The translations under genes and the position numbers were made by a program. The notes under the pieces were generated by a model. The model ran no database searches, was not told where the DNA came from, and saw only the letters and a list, made by a program, of their open reading frames with translations. From Opitutia bacterium (GTDB taxonomy: Bacteria; Verrucomicrobiota; Verrucomicrobiia; Opitutales; Opitutaceae): a DNA stretch of 64,000 nucleotides. Below, one piece after another: positions 35,818 through 44,832 of this stretch (the first letter of the stretch is position 1; each line of letters starts with the position of its first letter). The DNA lies in the NCBI GenBank assembly GCA_016199925.1, contig JACQFT010000082.1:1-64000 (forward strand). The letters run 5' to 3'.

Positions 35818-36011
35818 GCAATGAGGGTGTTGGGAGTGATACTTCCCGCCGAGTAAACCGCCGCCCGCGCCGTATCCAAGCCTGTTCTCGTGCCGGCCGG
35901 CCGTTCCCGGTGAAAGTAGCGCCCGGCCGCGGCACAGAAGCCGCGCTTACTCCACACACACGCTGTGCTCGCCAAGCCGCGCGCCCCGCCCTAGCAGTTT
36001 CCCCGTCACCC

Positions 36012-39000
36012 ATGAGCGCCGCTCCCTCCCCAGCCGACCTCCGCCGCCTCGCCACCCGTCTCGCGGGCGAACTCCACTTCGACCGCGCCATGCGGACGCT
36101 GTATGCGACCGATGCTTCCGTCTATCGCGAGCTGCCTCTCGCGGTCGCACTGCCCGCGACCGAGGCCGATCTCCGCGAACTCATCGCCTTCGCGCGCGCG
36201 CACCGCACCTCGCTCATCCCGCGCACCGCCGGCACCTCGCTCGCCGGGCAGGTCGTCGGCGCCGGCATCGTCGTCGATGTGTCGCGGCATTTCGGGCGCA
36301 TCCTGGAGATCAACTCTGCCGAGCGCTGGGTGCGCGTGCAGCCGGGCGTCGTCCGCAACGAGCTCAATCTCGCGCTGAAACCCCACGGGCTCTTCTTCGC
36401 GCCCGAAACCTCCACGCAAAACCGCGCGATGCTCGGCGGCATGGCGGGCAACAACTCCTGCGGCGCCAACTCCATCGTTTACGGCTCGACCCGCGACCAC
36501 CTGCTCGAAGCCCGCGCCTTCCTCAGCGACGGCAGCGAAGCCGTCTTCGGCGTGCTCACCGCCGACGCTTTCGCCGCGAAATGCGAAGCCCGCACCCTCG
36601 AGGCCTCCATCTACCGCTGCGCGCGCCGCCTCCTCGGCGACGCCACCGTGCGCGCCGAGATCGACCGCGAGTTTCCGCGCCGGAGCATCCACCGCCGCAA
36701 CACCGGCTACGCGCTCGATCTGCTGAGCTGGAGCGCGCCCTTCACCCCCGGCGGACCGGCCTTCAATTTCTGCCGGCTCCTCGCCGGCTCCGAGGGCACC
36801 CTCGCCTTCGTCACCGAGCTGAAGCTCAACGTCGTGCCGCTCCCGCCGCGCGAGAGCGCGCTCGTCTGCGTGCATTGCCGCGACATCGACGAGTCGCTTC
36901 GCGTGAACCTCGTCGCGCTCCAGCACGCGCCGCACTCCAGCGAGCTGATCGACCACTACATCCTTGAATGCACCAAGGCCAACCTCGAGCAGAGCCACAA
37001 CCGCTTCTTCGTGCAGGGCGACCCGGGCGCCATCCTCATCGCCGAGTTCTGCCGCGACACGCCCGCCGACCTCGACGCCGTCGTCGCCGCCTTCGAGCGC
37101 GACTGCCGCGCCGCCGGACTCGGCCAGCATTTCCCCGTCGTGCGCGGCGCCGATCAGAGCCGCGTCTGGGACCTCCGCAAAGCCGCCCTCGGCCTGCTCT
37201 CCAACCTCCCCGGCGACGCCAAACCGGTGAACTGCATCGAGGACACCGCCGTCGATCCGCAGGACTTGCCGGCGTTCATCCGCGAGTTCAACGCGCTGCT
37301 CCAGACCCACGGCATGACGTGCGTCCACTACGCGCACGCCGGCTCGGGCGAACTGCATCTCAAGCCGATTCTCGACCTGAAATCCTCCGAGGGCCGCCGC
37401 CTCTTCCGCGTCATCACCGAAGAAGTCGCCGCGCTCGTGAAGCGATACGGCGGCTCCCTGAGCGGCGAACACGGCGACGGCCGCCTGCGCGGCGAGTTCA
37501 TCGCGCGGATGATCGGCGAGAAGAATTTCCAGCTCTGCCGCGAGATCAAGAAGGCGTGGGACCCGGCCGGTATTTTCAATCTCGGCAAAATCACCGACAC
37601 CCCGCCGATGGACACCTCGCTGCGCTACGAGCCCGGCCAGCACACGCGCGCCATCGACACGGTCCTCGATTTCTCCGCGACCAACGGCTTCCTCCACGCC
37701 GCCGAGATGTGCTCCGGCTCGGGCGACTGCCGCAAATCGCACCTCATGGGCGGCACGATGTGCCCGAGCTACATGGCGACGAAACTGGAGAAAGACACCA
37801 CGCGCGCCCGCGCCAACATCCTCCGCGAAGTCCTCACCCGCTCCGACCAGACCGACCCGTTCGCCAGCGACGAGATCGCCGCCGTCATGGACCTCTGCCT
37901 CTCGTGCAAAGGCTGCAAATCCGAGTGCCCGTCCAACGTTGACGTCGCGCGCCTCAAGACCGAGTGGCAGCAGAAATTCCACGACGCCCGCGGCGTGCCC
38001 CTCCGCACGCGGCTCATCGCCAACTTCGCCACCGCCATGAAATGGGCCGCCCGCGCCCCGCGCCTCCACAACGCGGTTGTAACACATTATATTACAAGTC
38101 GCCTGCTCAAACGCCTCGTCGGCTTCGCCGGACAACGCAGCCTGCCCACGCTGCACCCGACGACCCTCGCCGCGTGGCACGCCAAACACGCAAACCGCTC
38201 GGGCCTCGGCGGCGTCCCCTGTAACGCCGGCCCCTGCTTGCCCGCCAGAGCCTTGGCGACGGCGGGTGGCCGCGCCGCCGCGCCACCATCGCCGGACGGC
38301 TCCGTCACTGTAGGAGCGGCTTTACGCCGCGATACGAACGCAGAATCGACCACGAATCGCGGCGTAAAGCCGCTCCTACAGTCAACCCAAGACACCCACC
38401 CTTTTCCCCACGGCCGCGTCCACCTCTTTTGCGACGAGTTCACCAACTACCACGACACCGCCGTCGGCATCCAGGCCGTCGAGCTGCTCAACCGGCTCGG
38501 CTACGAGGTCGTCATCCCCGCGCACGTCGCCAGCGGGCGCGCGCAGTTTTCCAAAGGCCTCCTCCGCGACGCCCGCGCGCTCGCGATCCGCAATGTCGAG
38601 CTGCTCAAGGACGTCATCACCGCCGGCGCACCGCTCGTCGGCCTCGAACCGTCCGCGCTGCTCGGTTTCCGCGACGAGTTTCCCGACCTGATGCCGGCGC
38701 ACTTGAAGGACGCCGCCCGGGCGCTCGCGAGAAACGCGCTGCTGCTCGACGAGTTCATCGCGCGCGAAGCCGACGCCGGGCGCATCACCCCCTCGCAGTT
38801 CACGACGCGCCCTGCGGCCATCAAGCTCCACGGCCACTGCCACCAGAAGGCTCTCGCGTCGATTCAGCCGACGTTGCGCGCGTTGCAATTGCCGGCGAAC
38901 TACCGCGTCGCGGTTATCGCCTCCGGCTGCTGCGGCATGGCGGGCTCGTTCGGCTACGAGGCGGAGCACTACGCGGTCTCGCAGCAGATCGGCGAGCTCG

Positions 39001-39140
39001 TGCTCTTTCCCGCCGTGCGCTCCGCTCCGGCCGAGACGCTCATCGCCGCGCCGGGCACCAGTTGCCGCCACCAGATCAAAGACGGCACCGGCCGCCGCGC
39101 GCTGCACCCGGTGGAGATTCTCCACGCCGCGCTCGCCTGA
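36012..39140 (+). CDS. FAD-linked oxidase fused to Fe-S GlpC-type domain (GlcD/D-lactate dehydrogenase type)
   Basis: The 1042-residue protein has an N-terminal FAD-binding domain (SLIPRTAGTSLAGQVVGAG; MLGGMAGNNSCGANSIVYG) and the FAD-oxidase C-domain (GGSLSGEHGDGRLRGEF). Two 4Fe-4S motifs follow (CSGSGDCRK..MCPSY and CLSCKGCKSECPSN), then a CCG-type domain (HGHCHQKA, SGCCGMAGSFG). It likely oxidises a 2-hydroxy acid and passes electrons to the quinone pool. About residues 740-795 are an extra segment absent from the family, encoded by a hairpin repeat in frame. The ATG at 36012 follows the longer open frame from 35910. Confidence 0.92.
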   Translation: MSAAPSPADLRRLATRLAGELHFDRAMRTLYATDASVYRELPLAVALPATEADLRELIAFARAHRTSLIPRTAGTSLAGQVVGAGIVVDVSRHFGRILEINSAERWVRVQPGVVRNELNLALKPHGLFFAPETSTQNRAMLGGMAGNNSCGANSIVYGSTRDHLLEARAFLSDGSEAVFGVLTADAFAAKCEARTLEASIYRCARRLLGDATVRAEIDREFPRRSIHRRNTGYALDLLSWSAPFTPGGPAFNFCRLLAGSEGTLAFVTELKLNVVPLPPRESALVCVHCRDIDESLRVNLVALQHAPHSSELIDHYILECTKANLEQSHNRFFVQGDPGAILIAEFCRDTPADLDAVVAAFERDCRAAGLGQHFPVVRGADQSRVWDLRKAALGLLSNLPGDAKPVNCIEDTAVDPQDLPAFIREFNALLQTHGMTCVHYAHAGSGELHLKPILDLKSSEGRRLFRVITEEVAALVKRYGGSLSGEHGDGRLRGEFIARMIGEKNFQLCREIKKAWDPAGIFNLGKITDTPPMDTSLRYEPGQHTRAIDTVLDFSATNGFLHAAEMCSGSGDCRKSHLMGGTMCPSYMATKLEKDTTRARANILREVLTRSDQTDPFASDEIAAVMDLCLSCKGCKSECPSNVDVARLKTEWQQKFHDARGVPLRTRLIANFATAMKWAARAPRLHNAVVTHYITSRLLKRLVGFAGQRSLPTLHPTTLAAWHAKHANRSGLGGVPCNAGPCLPARALATAGGRAAAPPSPDGSVTVGAALRRDTNAESTTNRGVKPLLQSTQDTHPFPHGRVHLFCDEFTNYHDTAVGIQAVELLNRLGYEVVIPAHVASGRAQFSKGLLRDARALAIRNVELLKDVITAGAPLVGLEPSALLGFRDEFPDLMPAHLKDAARALARNALLLDEFIAREADAGRITPSQFTTRPAAIKLHGHCHQKALASIQPTLRALQLPANYRVAVIASGCCGMAGSFGYEAEHYAVSQQIGELVLFPAVRSAPAETLIAAPGTSCRHQIKDGTGRRALHPVEILHAALA
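38077..38097. repeat. Palindromic site inside the FAD/Fe-S gene
   Basis: A 21-base near-palindrome with outer arms TTGTAA and TTACAA, in a strikingly AT-rich spot for this gene. Its layout resembles the TTGTCACGTA-type palindromes at 42205 and 42253. Confidence 0.45.
38307..38382. repeat. Dispersed hairpin repeat, family B, translated in frame
   Basis: Two perfectly matching 27-base arms (38307-38333 and 38356-38382) flank a 22-base loop. The arm begins ACTGTAGGAGCGGCTTTACG. A related hairpin lies at 50138-50201 and half copies at 53835 and 55132. It lies inside the coding sequence and encodes the start TVGAALRRDTN without a stop or shift. The bases just before it (38233-38265) match the family E stretch at 55148. 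Confidence 0.8.
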
Positions 39141-39147
39141 CTACCCC

Positions 39148-39654
39148 ATGAAAGCGAACCTCCTGAATCGCAAAGTCCACTACTGGCTCTCCGCCGTCGC
39201 CGCCGTGCCCGTGCTGGTGATCATCGGCGCCGGCCTTCTCCTGCAATGGAAAAAACAGCTCCCGTGGGTCCAGCCGCCCGAACATCGGGGCAGTCCCGCC
39301 GCTCCGGCGCTGACCCTCCCGCAGATTCTCGAAATCTCCCGCCGCGTGCCCGAGGCGCAGATCGGCGACTGGCCCGATGTCAGTCGCGTCGACTTTCGCC
39401 CCGCGAAAAACCTCGTGAAGGTGACCGCCCGCAACCGCTGGGAGATCCAGCTCGACGCCAGCACCGGCGGTGTGCTTCAGGTCGCCTATCGGCGCTCCGA
39501 TCTCATCGAAGAGATTCACGAAGGCTCCTTCTTTCACGAGCACGCCAAGCTCTGGCTCTTTTTTCCCGTCGCCGTCATTCTGCTCCTCCTGACGCTGACG
39601 GGCCTGTGGATGTTCGCGCAGCCCTTTTTGCGTCGGCGCCCGCCCGCGCGTTAG
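39148..39654 (+). CDS. PepSY domain membrane protein
   Basis: The 168-residue protein has an N-terminal helix (YWLSAVAAVPVLVIIGAGLLLQ), a periplasmic PepSY-like domain (TLPQILEISRRVPEAQIGDW; NRWEIQLDASTGGVLQVAYR) and a C-terminal helix (LWLFFPVAVILLLLTLTGLW). Members of this PepSY-TM group are linked to iron or flavin electron transfer or protease control. It begins 7 bases after the FAD/Fe-S gene stop and is probably co-transcribed. Confidence 0.85.
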   Translation: MKANLLNRKVHYWLSAVAAVPVLVIIGAGLLLQWKKQLPWVQPPEHRGSPAAPALTLPQILEISRRVPEAQIGDWPDVSRVDFRPAKNLVKVTARNRWEIQLDASTGGVLQVAYRRSDLIEEIHEGSFFHEHAKLWLFFPVAVILLLLTLTGLWMFAQPFLRRRPPAR

Positions 39655-39735
39655 GCTCTGTTCCCGTGGGCCATCGAGCTTGCTCGCGCTCTTCTCTCCC
39701 GTGGGCAGGGCTGATTTTTTCTGTTTTCGGTTTTT

Positions 39736-39804
39736 GGAGGGTCCACCTCTGTGTGGACCGCTTGTAGCGGCGGACGGCATTCTGCTGGCCAGCAGAATCC
39801 CTCC
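39736..39804. repeat. Dispersed MITE-like repeat, family A, variant interior
   Basis: The ends GGAGGGTCCACC and AATCCCTCC are inverted, and the 20-base palindrome lies at 39779-39798. The rest of the interior (GTGTGGACCGCTTGTAGCGG) differs from the copies at 17518 and 32498, so this is a variant arrangement. Confidence 0.65.
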
Positions 39805-39893
39805 AAACGACATCAGAAAAGATCGGCCCTCGCCCGTGGGTCAGCGGGCTTGTTCGCGCTCGCCCAATCCCCCGCCAGTGCCAACGTCGCCGG

Positions 39894-40262
39894 ATGCAAC
39901 ACCACCTCTTGCTCGTCGCAGCCTTTGCGCTCGCGGTCGTCGGCATCATGCACAGCTACCTCGGCGAACGCCGCGTTCTCCGCCCACTCCTCGCGCTGCC
40001 CGACCTGCCCAAGCTCGGCGGGAGCCGCGCTTACATGGCGGCCGTTTTGCGCTGGGCGTGGCACCTGACGAGCGTCGCGTGGTGGGGCACCGCCGCCACC
40101 CTCGTGGTCATCTGGGCCGGTGGCGGCACGGCCGCGGTCGGCGTCGTGCTTGCGGCCACCTTCGCGCTCCACGCCGGCATCATCCTCCTCGCCGGCCCGC
40201 GCCATCCCGCCCTGCCCCTGTTCTTGCTCACCACCGCCGCGCTCTGGCTCGGCTCGCGCTAG
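39894..40262 (+). CDS. Small membrane protein, function unknown
   Basis: The 122 residues form four hydrophobic segments (LLLVAAFALAVVGIMHSYLG, a central AVLRWAWHLTSVAWWGTAAT, AVGVVLAATFALHAGIILLA, LFLLTTAALWLG). HSYLGER in the first loop and a conserved-looking RWAWHLTSVAWW are the most distinctive parts. No family is recognised with confidence. It precedes the sensor kinase gene but likely has its own transcript. Confidence 0.7.
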   Translation: MQHHLLLVAAFALAVVGIMHSYLGERRVLRPLLALPDLPKLGGSRAYMAAVLRWAWHLTSVAWWGTAATLVVIWAGGGTAAVGVVLAATFALHAGIILLAGPRHPALPLFLLTTAALWLGSR

Positions 40263-40335
40263 CTTCGCCCGCGGCCCCGGCCATGACTTCCTTCCTATAT
40301 CGCCGCCGCCCCGGTCCGTGCTAGTCTGCCACCCG

Positions 40336-41526
40336 ATGTCGCCGCCAGCACTGGAATGCCACCGCAACCGCACCGGGAGTCTCTACGGTGCATTTGCATT
40401 CGCGAGCATCGTGCTGACTTGCTTCGTTGGCTATCTCTATTCTGGCCGCTTTTATCAACCCGCGGCGATGGTGCCGCTCTCCTTCGCACTCGGCGCTCTC
40501 TACGTCGCCCTCGGCATTCTCTCCAGCGACTGGCTGAAGTCCGGTCGGCCCCGAGCTTTTGCCGCCTATTTTCTTGGCCAGTGCGCGGTGCTCACCGCGT
40601 TGGTCTTCCTCAGTCCGCTGCGCGGTTTCTTCGGGATCATCGTGCTGCCGGTGGTCAGCCAGGCGATTTTTGATCTGGGCAAACGCGGCGCATTCGCTGT
40701 CAGCCTCTACCTCTTCCTCGTCAGTGTGAGCGTCTGGGTCACCGACTTCGGGTGGACGCAGGTCGTAGAAGTCAGCTTGAACTATACCCCGGCCTTTGCC
40801 TTCACCATCGCTTTCACTCTGATCACCAAACAGGCGCTCAACGCCCGTGAACAGGCCGAGAAACTCCACCAGGAACTCGAGGCCGCCAACCAGCGACTGC
40901 GCGAACACGCCGCGCAGGCCGAGGACCTCGCCACCACGCGCGAGCGCAACCGCGTCGCCCGCGAGATCCACGACGGCGTCGGCCACTACCTCACCGTCGT
41001 GAAAACCCAGCTCGACGCCGCCACCGCGCTCCTGCCGACCCAGCCGGAGCAAGCGCGCGCCGCCGTCGCCAACGCCGCGTCACTGACCGGCGAGGCCCTC
41101 CACGACGTGCGCCGCCCCGTCGGCGCCCTTCGCGCCGACACCGCCCGTCTGCCGCTGCCGGCCGCCCTGCAAGCCCTCGCGCACACGAGCGGCCTCCCCG
41201 TCGCGGTGCGCGTCGAGGGCGAAGCCCGCCCGCTCCCGCCCGCCGTCGAACACGCCCTGTTTCGCGCCGCGCAAGAGGGCCTCACCAACATCCGCAAGCA
41301 CGCGCACGCCACCGCCGCCAACGTGCGCCTCGATTTCCGCGCGCCGCAACTGCTGACGCTCGTCGTGACCGACAACGGCTGCGGCGCCCCCGCCGCCCCC
41401 GCCTCGCCCGCCGCCGGCTTCGGGCTGCGCGGCCTGCGCGAACGCATCGCCTTGCTCGGCGGCGCCGTCGAGACCGGCAACCGGCCCGAGGGCGGCTTCC
41501 TCCTCCGCGTCGAGGTGCCCGCATGA
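40336..41526 (+). CDS. Sensor histidine kinase, NarL/DesK type (HisKA_3)
   Basis: The ATG at 40336 gives 396 residues: about six hydrophobic helices, then a coiled-coil linker (EQAEKLHQELEAANQRLREH). The HisKA_3 dimerisation region has RERNRVAREIHDGVGHYL with the phospho-accepting His212, and the ATPase has DNGCG and GLRGLRERIALLGG. The membrane part is an integral sensor without a large periplasmic domain. Its start ATGA overlap with the next gene shows coupling to the LuxR-type regulator, the obvious phosphorylation partner. The next permease may be its target. Confidence 0.92.
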   Translation: MSPPALECHRNRTGSLYGAFAFASIVLTCFVGYLYSGRFYQPAAMVPLSFALGALYVALGILSSDWLKSGRPRAFAAYFLGQCAVLTALVFLSPLRGFFGIIVLPVVSQAIFDLGKRGAFAVSLYLFLVSVSVWVTDFGWTQVVEVSLNYTPAFAFTIAFTLITKQALNAREQAEKLHQELEAANQRLREHAAQAEDLATTRERNRVAREIHDGVGHYLTVVKTQLDAATALLPTQPEQARAAVANAASLTGEALHDVRRPVGALRADTARLPLPAALQALAHTSGLPVAVRVEGEARPLPPAVEHALFRAAQEGLTNIRKHAHATAANVRLDFRAPQLLTLVVTDNGCGAPAAPASPAAGFGLRGLRERIALLGGAVETGNRPEGGFLLRVEVPA

Positions 41527-42188
41527 ACCCGCCGAAAAAACTCCGCCTCCTGCTCGTGGACGACCAGTCGCTCTTCCGCGAGGCGCTGCGCACCCTCCTC
41601 TCGCTCCAGCCCGATTTCGAGATCGTCGCCGAAGCCGAGAACGGCGAGCGCGCCCTCGCCCTCGCCAAAGTCCACCGGCCCGACGTCATTCTCATGGATC
41701 TTCGCATGCCCGTCATGGGCGGCGTCGAGGCGACCCGCCGGCTCACACCGCTCGCGCTGGGCGTGCGCGTCGTCGTCCTCACGACCTTCGACGAGGACGA
41801 GGAGGTCTTCGAAGCGCTCCGCGCCGGCGCGGTCGGCTACTTGTTGAAAGCTTGCTCCGCCGAAAAACTCTGCGAGTCCGTCCGCGCCGCCGCGAAGGGC
41901 ACCGCCGTGTTCGAGCCGTCGGTCGCCGCGCGCCTGCTGAGCGAGCTGAACCGGCTCGGCTCGCACGACCCGCGCCGCGCGGCGCCGGCGCTCGCCGACC
42001 CGCTCTCCGAGCGCGAACTCGCCGTGCTCAAACTGCTCGCCGCCGGCTGCAGCAACAAGGAGATCGGCGCAGGCCTGCACATCACCGAAGGCACCGTCAA
42101 GAACCACATGACAAACGTGCTCGGCAAACTCGGCGCGCTCGACCGCACCCAGGCCGCCCTCCGCGCCCGCGAGCTGGGGCTGGTCTGA
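41523..42188 (+). CDS. LuxR/NarL-type response regulator
   Basis: The 221 residues hold a receiver domain with acidic pair D13-D14, phosphorylation site Asp59 (VILMDLRMP), Thr in VVVLTTFDEDE and Lys in YLLKACSAEK. A LuxR-type HTH follows (LSERELAVLKLLAAGCSNKE, then HITEGTVKNHMTNVLGKL). The start overlaps the kinase stop by four bases. It should bind promoters in response to the kinase signal; the adjacent ADOP permease-TPR genes are the leading target. Two near-palindromes in the gap downstream could be its binding sites. Confidence 0.94.
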   Translation: MNPPKKLRLLLVDDQSLFREALRTLLSLQPDFEIVAEAENGERALALAKVHRPDVILMDLRMPVMGGVEATRRLTPLALGVRVVVLTTFDEDEEVFEALRAGAVGYLLKACSAEKLCESVRAAAKGTAVFEPSVAARLLSELNRLGSHDPRRAAPALADPLSERELAVLKLLAAGCSNKEIGAGLHITEGTVKNHMTNVLGKLGALDRTQAALRARELGLV

Positions 42189-42204
42189 GTCAACGCGCCC
42201 ACGG

Positions 42205-42229
42205 ACTTGTCACGTATTACGTGACAAGT
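42205..42229. promoter_or_regulatory. 25-base palindrome between response regulator and permease
   Basis: Perfect 12-base arms (ACTTGTCACGTA paired with TACGTGACAAGT) around one base. A second near-identical site follows at 42253. It could be a binding site for the upstream regulator or a member of a repeat family that also occurs at 59881 and, weakly, at 38077. Confidence 0.5.
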
Positions 42230-42252
42230 TGCACCCGGGGAGTTTCAGAGGG

Positions 42253-42277
42253 GTTTGTCACGTAATACGTGACAAAC
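42253..42277. promoter_or_regulatory. Second 25-base palindrome before the ADOP permease
   Basis: Perfect 12-base arms (GTTTGTCACGTA paired with TACGTGACAAAC) around one A. It lies 48 bases from the first site and about 120 bases before the permease start, which suits an operator pair upstream of a promoter. Confidence 0.5.
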
Positions 42278-42398
42278 TCCACCCTGGTTCTGGACGACCA
42301 TGTCGGCTGCACCCATGACCTCGGGGCGCACCGCGGCATGACCTCGACGTGACCTCCGGGCGATGCGGAGGACGGCGCGGCTCTGCTATCTTCGCGGC

Positions 42399-44807
42399 AT
42401 GCAAAGACTGACCGACGCACTCTCCGCCGCCTGCCGCTCGCTCCGCCGCGCTCCGGGGTTTGCCTTGCTCGCGGTCGCGATGCTCGCACTCGGCATCGGC
42501 GTCAACGTCGCCATGTTCTCGATCTTCCAGACCATCGTCCTCCGTCCCCTGCCTTACGGCGACCCCGACCGACTCGTGGGCTTCACCGCGATCAACGGCG
42601 CCAAAGCCCTGCGCCAACCCGCGCTCTCCGTGGCGGACTTTCGCGATTACCGGGAGCGCAGCACGGCCTTTGCAACCCTCGCCGCCTATCGGCCGGACTT
42701 CGCCTCGTATGCTCCACCGGGCGCCGACCCGGTCCAACTCGTGTGCGGCCTCGTCACCGAAGATTTTTTCCCGCTCTTCCGCGTCGCCCCGCTGCACGGC
42801 CGCGCGTTCCGCATCGAAGAGTTTGCCAGCGGCGCCGCGCCCGCTGCGCTCATCAGCTTCAACGCCTGGCGCCGGCACTTCGCGCAGGACCCGGCCGTGG
42901 TCGGCCGCACCGTGCTGCTCAACGACCAGCCGGCGACCATCGTCGGCGTGATGCCGGAAACCTTCCGTGAACCCGACTTCGTCGAGGTGTGGCTGCCGTT
43001 TTCGCCGGACGCGCCGGAGAATCTCGCGCGCGACTCGCGCTACTGGACGACCGTCGGCCGCCTCAAGACCGGCGCCACTCTCGCCTCGGCGCAGACCGAA
43101 GCTGCCGCGACCGCCACCGTCCTCGAAAAAGAATATGCCTCCACCAACCGCGGCTGGACCGTCGCGCTGCAACCGCTGCGTGAACTCCGCACGGGCGGCG
43201 TGCGCAGCTCGCTCATCCTGCTCGTCGGCGCCGTCGGCCTCGTGCTGCTCGTCGCCTGCGTGAATCTCGCGAACCTCATGCTGGCGCGCGGCGTGTCGCG
43301 GATGCCCGAGCTGGCGGTGCGCCTCGCCCTCGGCGCCACCTCCGGCACTCTCGCGCGCGCCGTGCTGCTCGAAAGCCTCGTGCTCGCGCTCGGCGGCGGC
43401 CTGCTCGGCGCGGGGCTCGCCGCCGTCGGCCTGCCCGTGATCGCCCACCAGTTTCCGCCGGGCCTCGTGCCGCGTGCGCAAGAGATCGGTGTTGACGGCG
43501 CCGCGTTGGCGTTCGCTTTCGGCATCTCGGTTTTCACCGGCGTGCTCTTCGGCTCGCTGCCCGCGTGGCAGGTGCTGCGCGCGAACGTCAACGAACTTCT
43601 CAAGGCCGGCGGCGCGCGCGGACAGGCGGGCGGCTTCGCGTCGCGCGCGCAGTCGGGTCTCGTCATCGGCCAGGTCGCGCTGACGCTGATCGTGCTCGCC
43701 GGGGCGGGGCTGCTGATGAAAAGCCTGCTGCTGCTCCATCGCGCCGACGTTGGCTTCGATCCGCGCAACGTCCTCACCCTGCGCATCGCGCCCGGCCAGA
43801 GCAAGTGGAGCGACTTCAACGCGCTCTCCACCTACTACGAGCGCATGCTCGACGAGCTGCGCCGCGAACCGGGCGTCGAGGCGGTGTCGCTCAACAGCAG
43901 CGCACCGCTCACCGGCATCACGCTGCGCTATCCATTCTGGATTCAGGGCCGGCCGCGCGCCGAAGGCAATTCCGACGAGGCCGTCTTCAACTCCATCGAC
44001 CCCGACTATTTTCGCGCTCTCCGCGTGCCGGTGTTGAACGGCCGCGCCTTCGACGCTCGCGACAACGAGAAAGGTCCGGCCGTCTGCGTGATCAACGCCG
44101 CGCTCGCGCAGCGGCTGTTTCCGAATGAGAACCCGCTCGGCAAGCGCCTGCAGACGGTCACGTTTCTCAACCGCAACTACCGCGAGATCGTCGGCGTGGT
44201 CGGCGACGTGAAACAGGACACGCAAGCCGACGTGCCGACGCCGCAAATCTACGTGCCGTTGCGCCAGTCGCCGTGGTTTTTCGCCACGCTGCTTGTGCGC
44301 ACCAACGGCAACGTCACGGCTGGCGCGCTGCAAGCGGCGGTGCGCCGCGCCGACCCGATGCTCACGATGACCATCCGCACGATGGACGAAGCGATTGCCC
44401 GCACGGCGGCGCAACCGCGGTTGCGCGCAGCGTTGTTCGGCGTGTTCGGAGTCATTGCGCTCGGACTCTCGGCCTTCGGCATCTACGCGAGCATGGCGTT
44501 CTCGGTCGGCCAGCGCCGCCGCGAGATCGGCGTGCGCATGGCGCTCGGCGCCAGTCCCGGCAATGTGCTGGCGTGGGTGCTCGGCCGCGCCAGCCGGATG
44601 ATCGCGTGGGGCGTCGCTCTCGGCCTCGTCGGGGCCGCGGCGTTCTCGCTGCTGTTGCGCGGCCTGCTCTACGGCGTCGCGCCGGCCGACCCGCTCGTGC
44701 TCGCGACGCTCGCCGTGTTTCTCCCGCTCGTCGCGTTCGCCGCGACGCTCGCGCCGGCGTGGCGCGCGTCGCGGCTCAGTCCCACCCAGGCGCTCCAACA
44801 GGAATGA
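42399..44807 (+). CDS. ADOP-type ABC transporter permease, third copy, without prefix domain
   Basis: The 802-residue protein starts MQRLTDALSAACRSLRRAPG and enters the first helix directly, lacking the prefix domain of the copies at 14792 and 17642. It has two MacB-like periplasmic domains (for example WTTVGRLKTGATLASAQTEA), the middle block CVNLANLMLARGVSRMPELA, and the end LSPTQALQQE. No ATPase gene is adjacent, as in other ADOP loci. It follows a two-component system and precedes a TPR protein. The function is unknown; envelope export or stress roles are inferred from MacB. Confidence 0.92.
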   Translation: MQRLTDALSAACRSLRRAPGFALLAVAMLALGIGVNVAMFSIFQTIVLRPLPYGDPDRLVGFTAINGAKALRQPALSVADFRDYRERSTAFATLAAYRPDFASYAPPGADPVQLVCGLVTEDFFPLFRVAPLHGRAFRIEEFASGAAPAALISFNAWRRHFAQDPAVVGRTVLLNDQPATIVGVMPETFREPDFVEVWLPFSPDAPENLARDSRYWTTVGRLKTGATLASAQTEAAATATVLEKEYASTNRGWTVALQPLRELRTGGVRSSLILLVGAVGLVLLVACVNLANLMLARGVSRMPELAVRLALGATSGTLARAVLLESLVLALGGGLLGAGLAAVGLPVIAHQFPPGLVPRAQEIGVDGAALAFAFGISVFTGVLFGSLPAWQVLRANVNELLKAGGARGQAGGFASRAQSGLVIGQVALTLIVLAGAGLLMKSLLLLHRADVGFDPRNVLTLRIAPGQSKWSDFNALSTYYERMLDELRREPGVEAVSLNSSAPLTGITLRYPFWIQGRPRAEGNSDEAVFNSIDPDYFRALRVPVLNGRAFDARDNEKGPAVCVINAALAQRLFPNENPLGKRLQTVTFLNRNYREIVGVVGDVKQDTQADVPTPQIYVPLRQSPWFFATLLVRTNGNVTAGALQAAVRRADPMLTMTIRTMDEAIARTAAQPRLRAALFGVFGVIALGLSAFGIYASMAFSVGQRRREIGVRMALGASPGNVLAWVLGRASRMIAWGVALGLVGAAAFSLLLRGLLYGVAPADPLVLATLAVFLPLVAFAATLAPAWRASRLSPTQALQQE

Positions 44808-44832
44808 TTCTCCCTCAACCCACACTCATCCC

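Noticed and set aside
35910-36011. N-terminal extension of the FAD/Fe-S oxidoreductase
   Set aside because: The segment has no family sequence, and the ATG at 36012 directly precedes the FAD domain.
42363-42398. Earlier start for the third ADOP permease
   Set aside because: The extra residues (MRRTARLCYLRG) lack hydrophobic or family features; the ATG at 42399 fits better.
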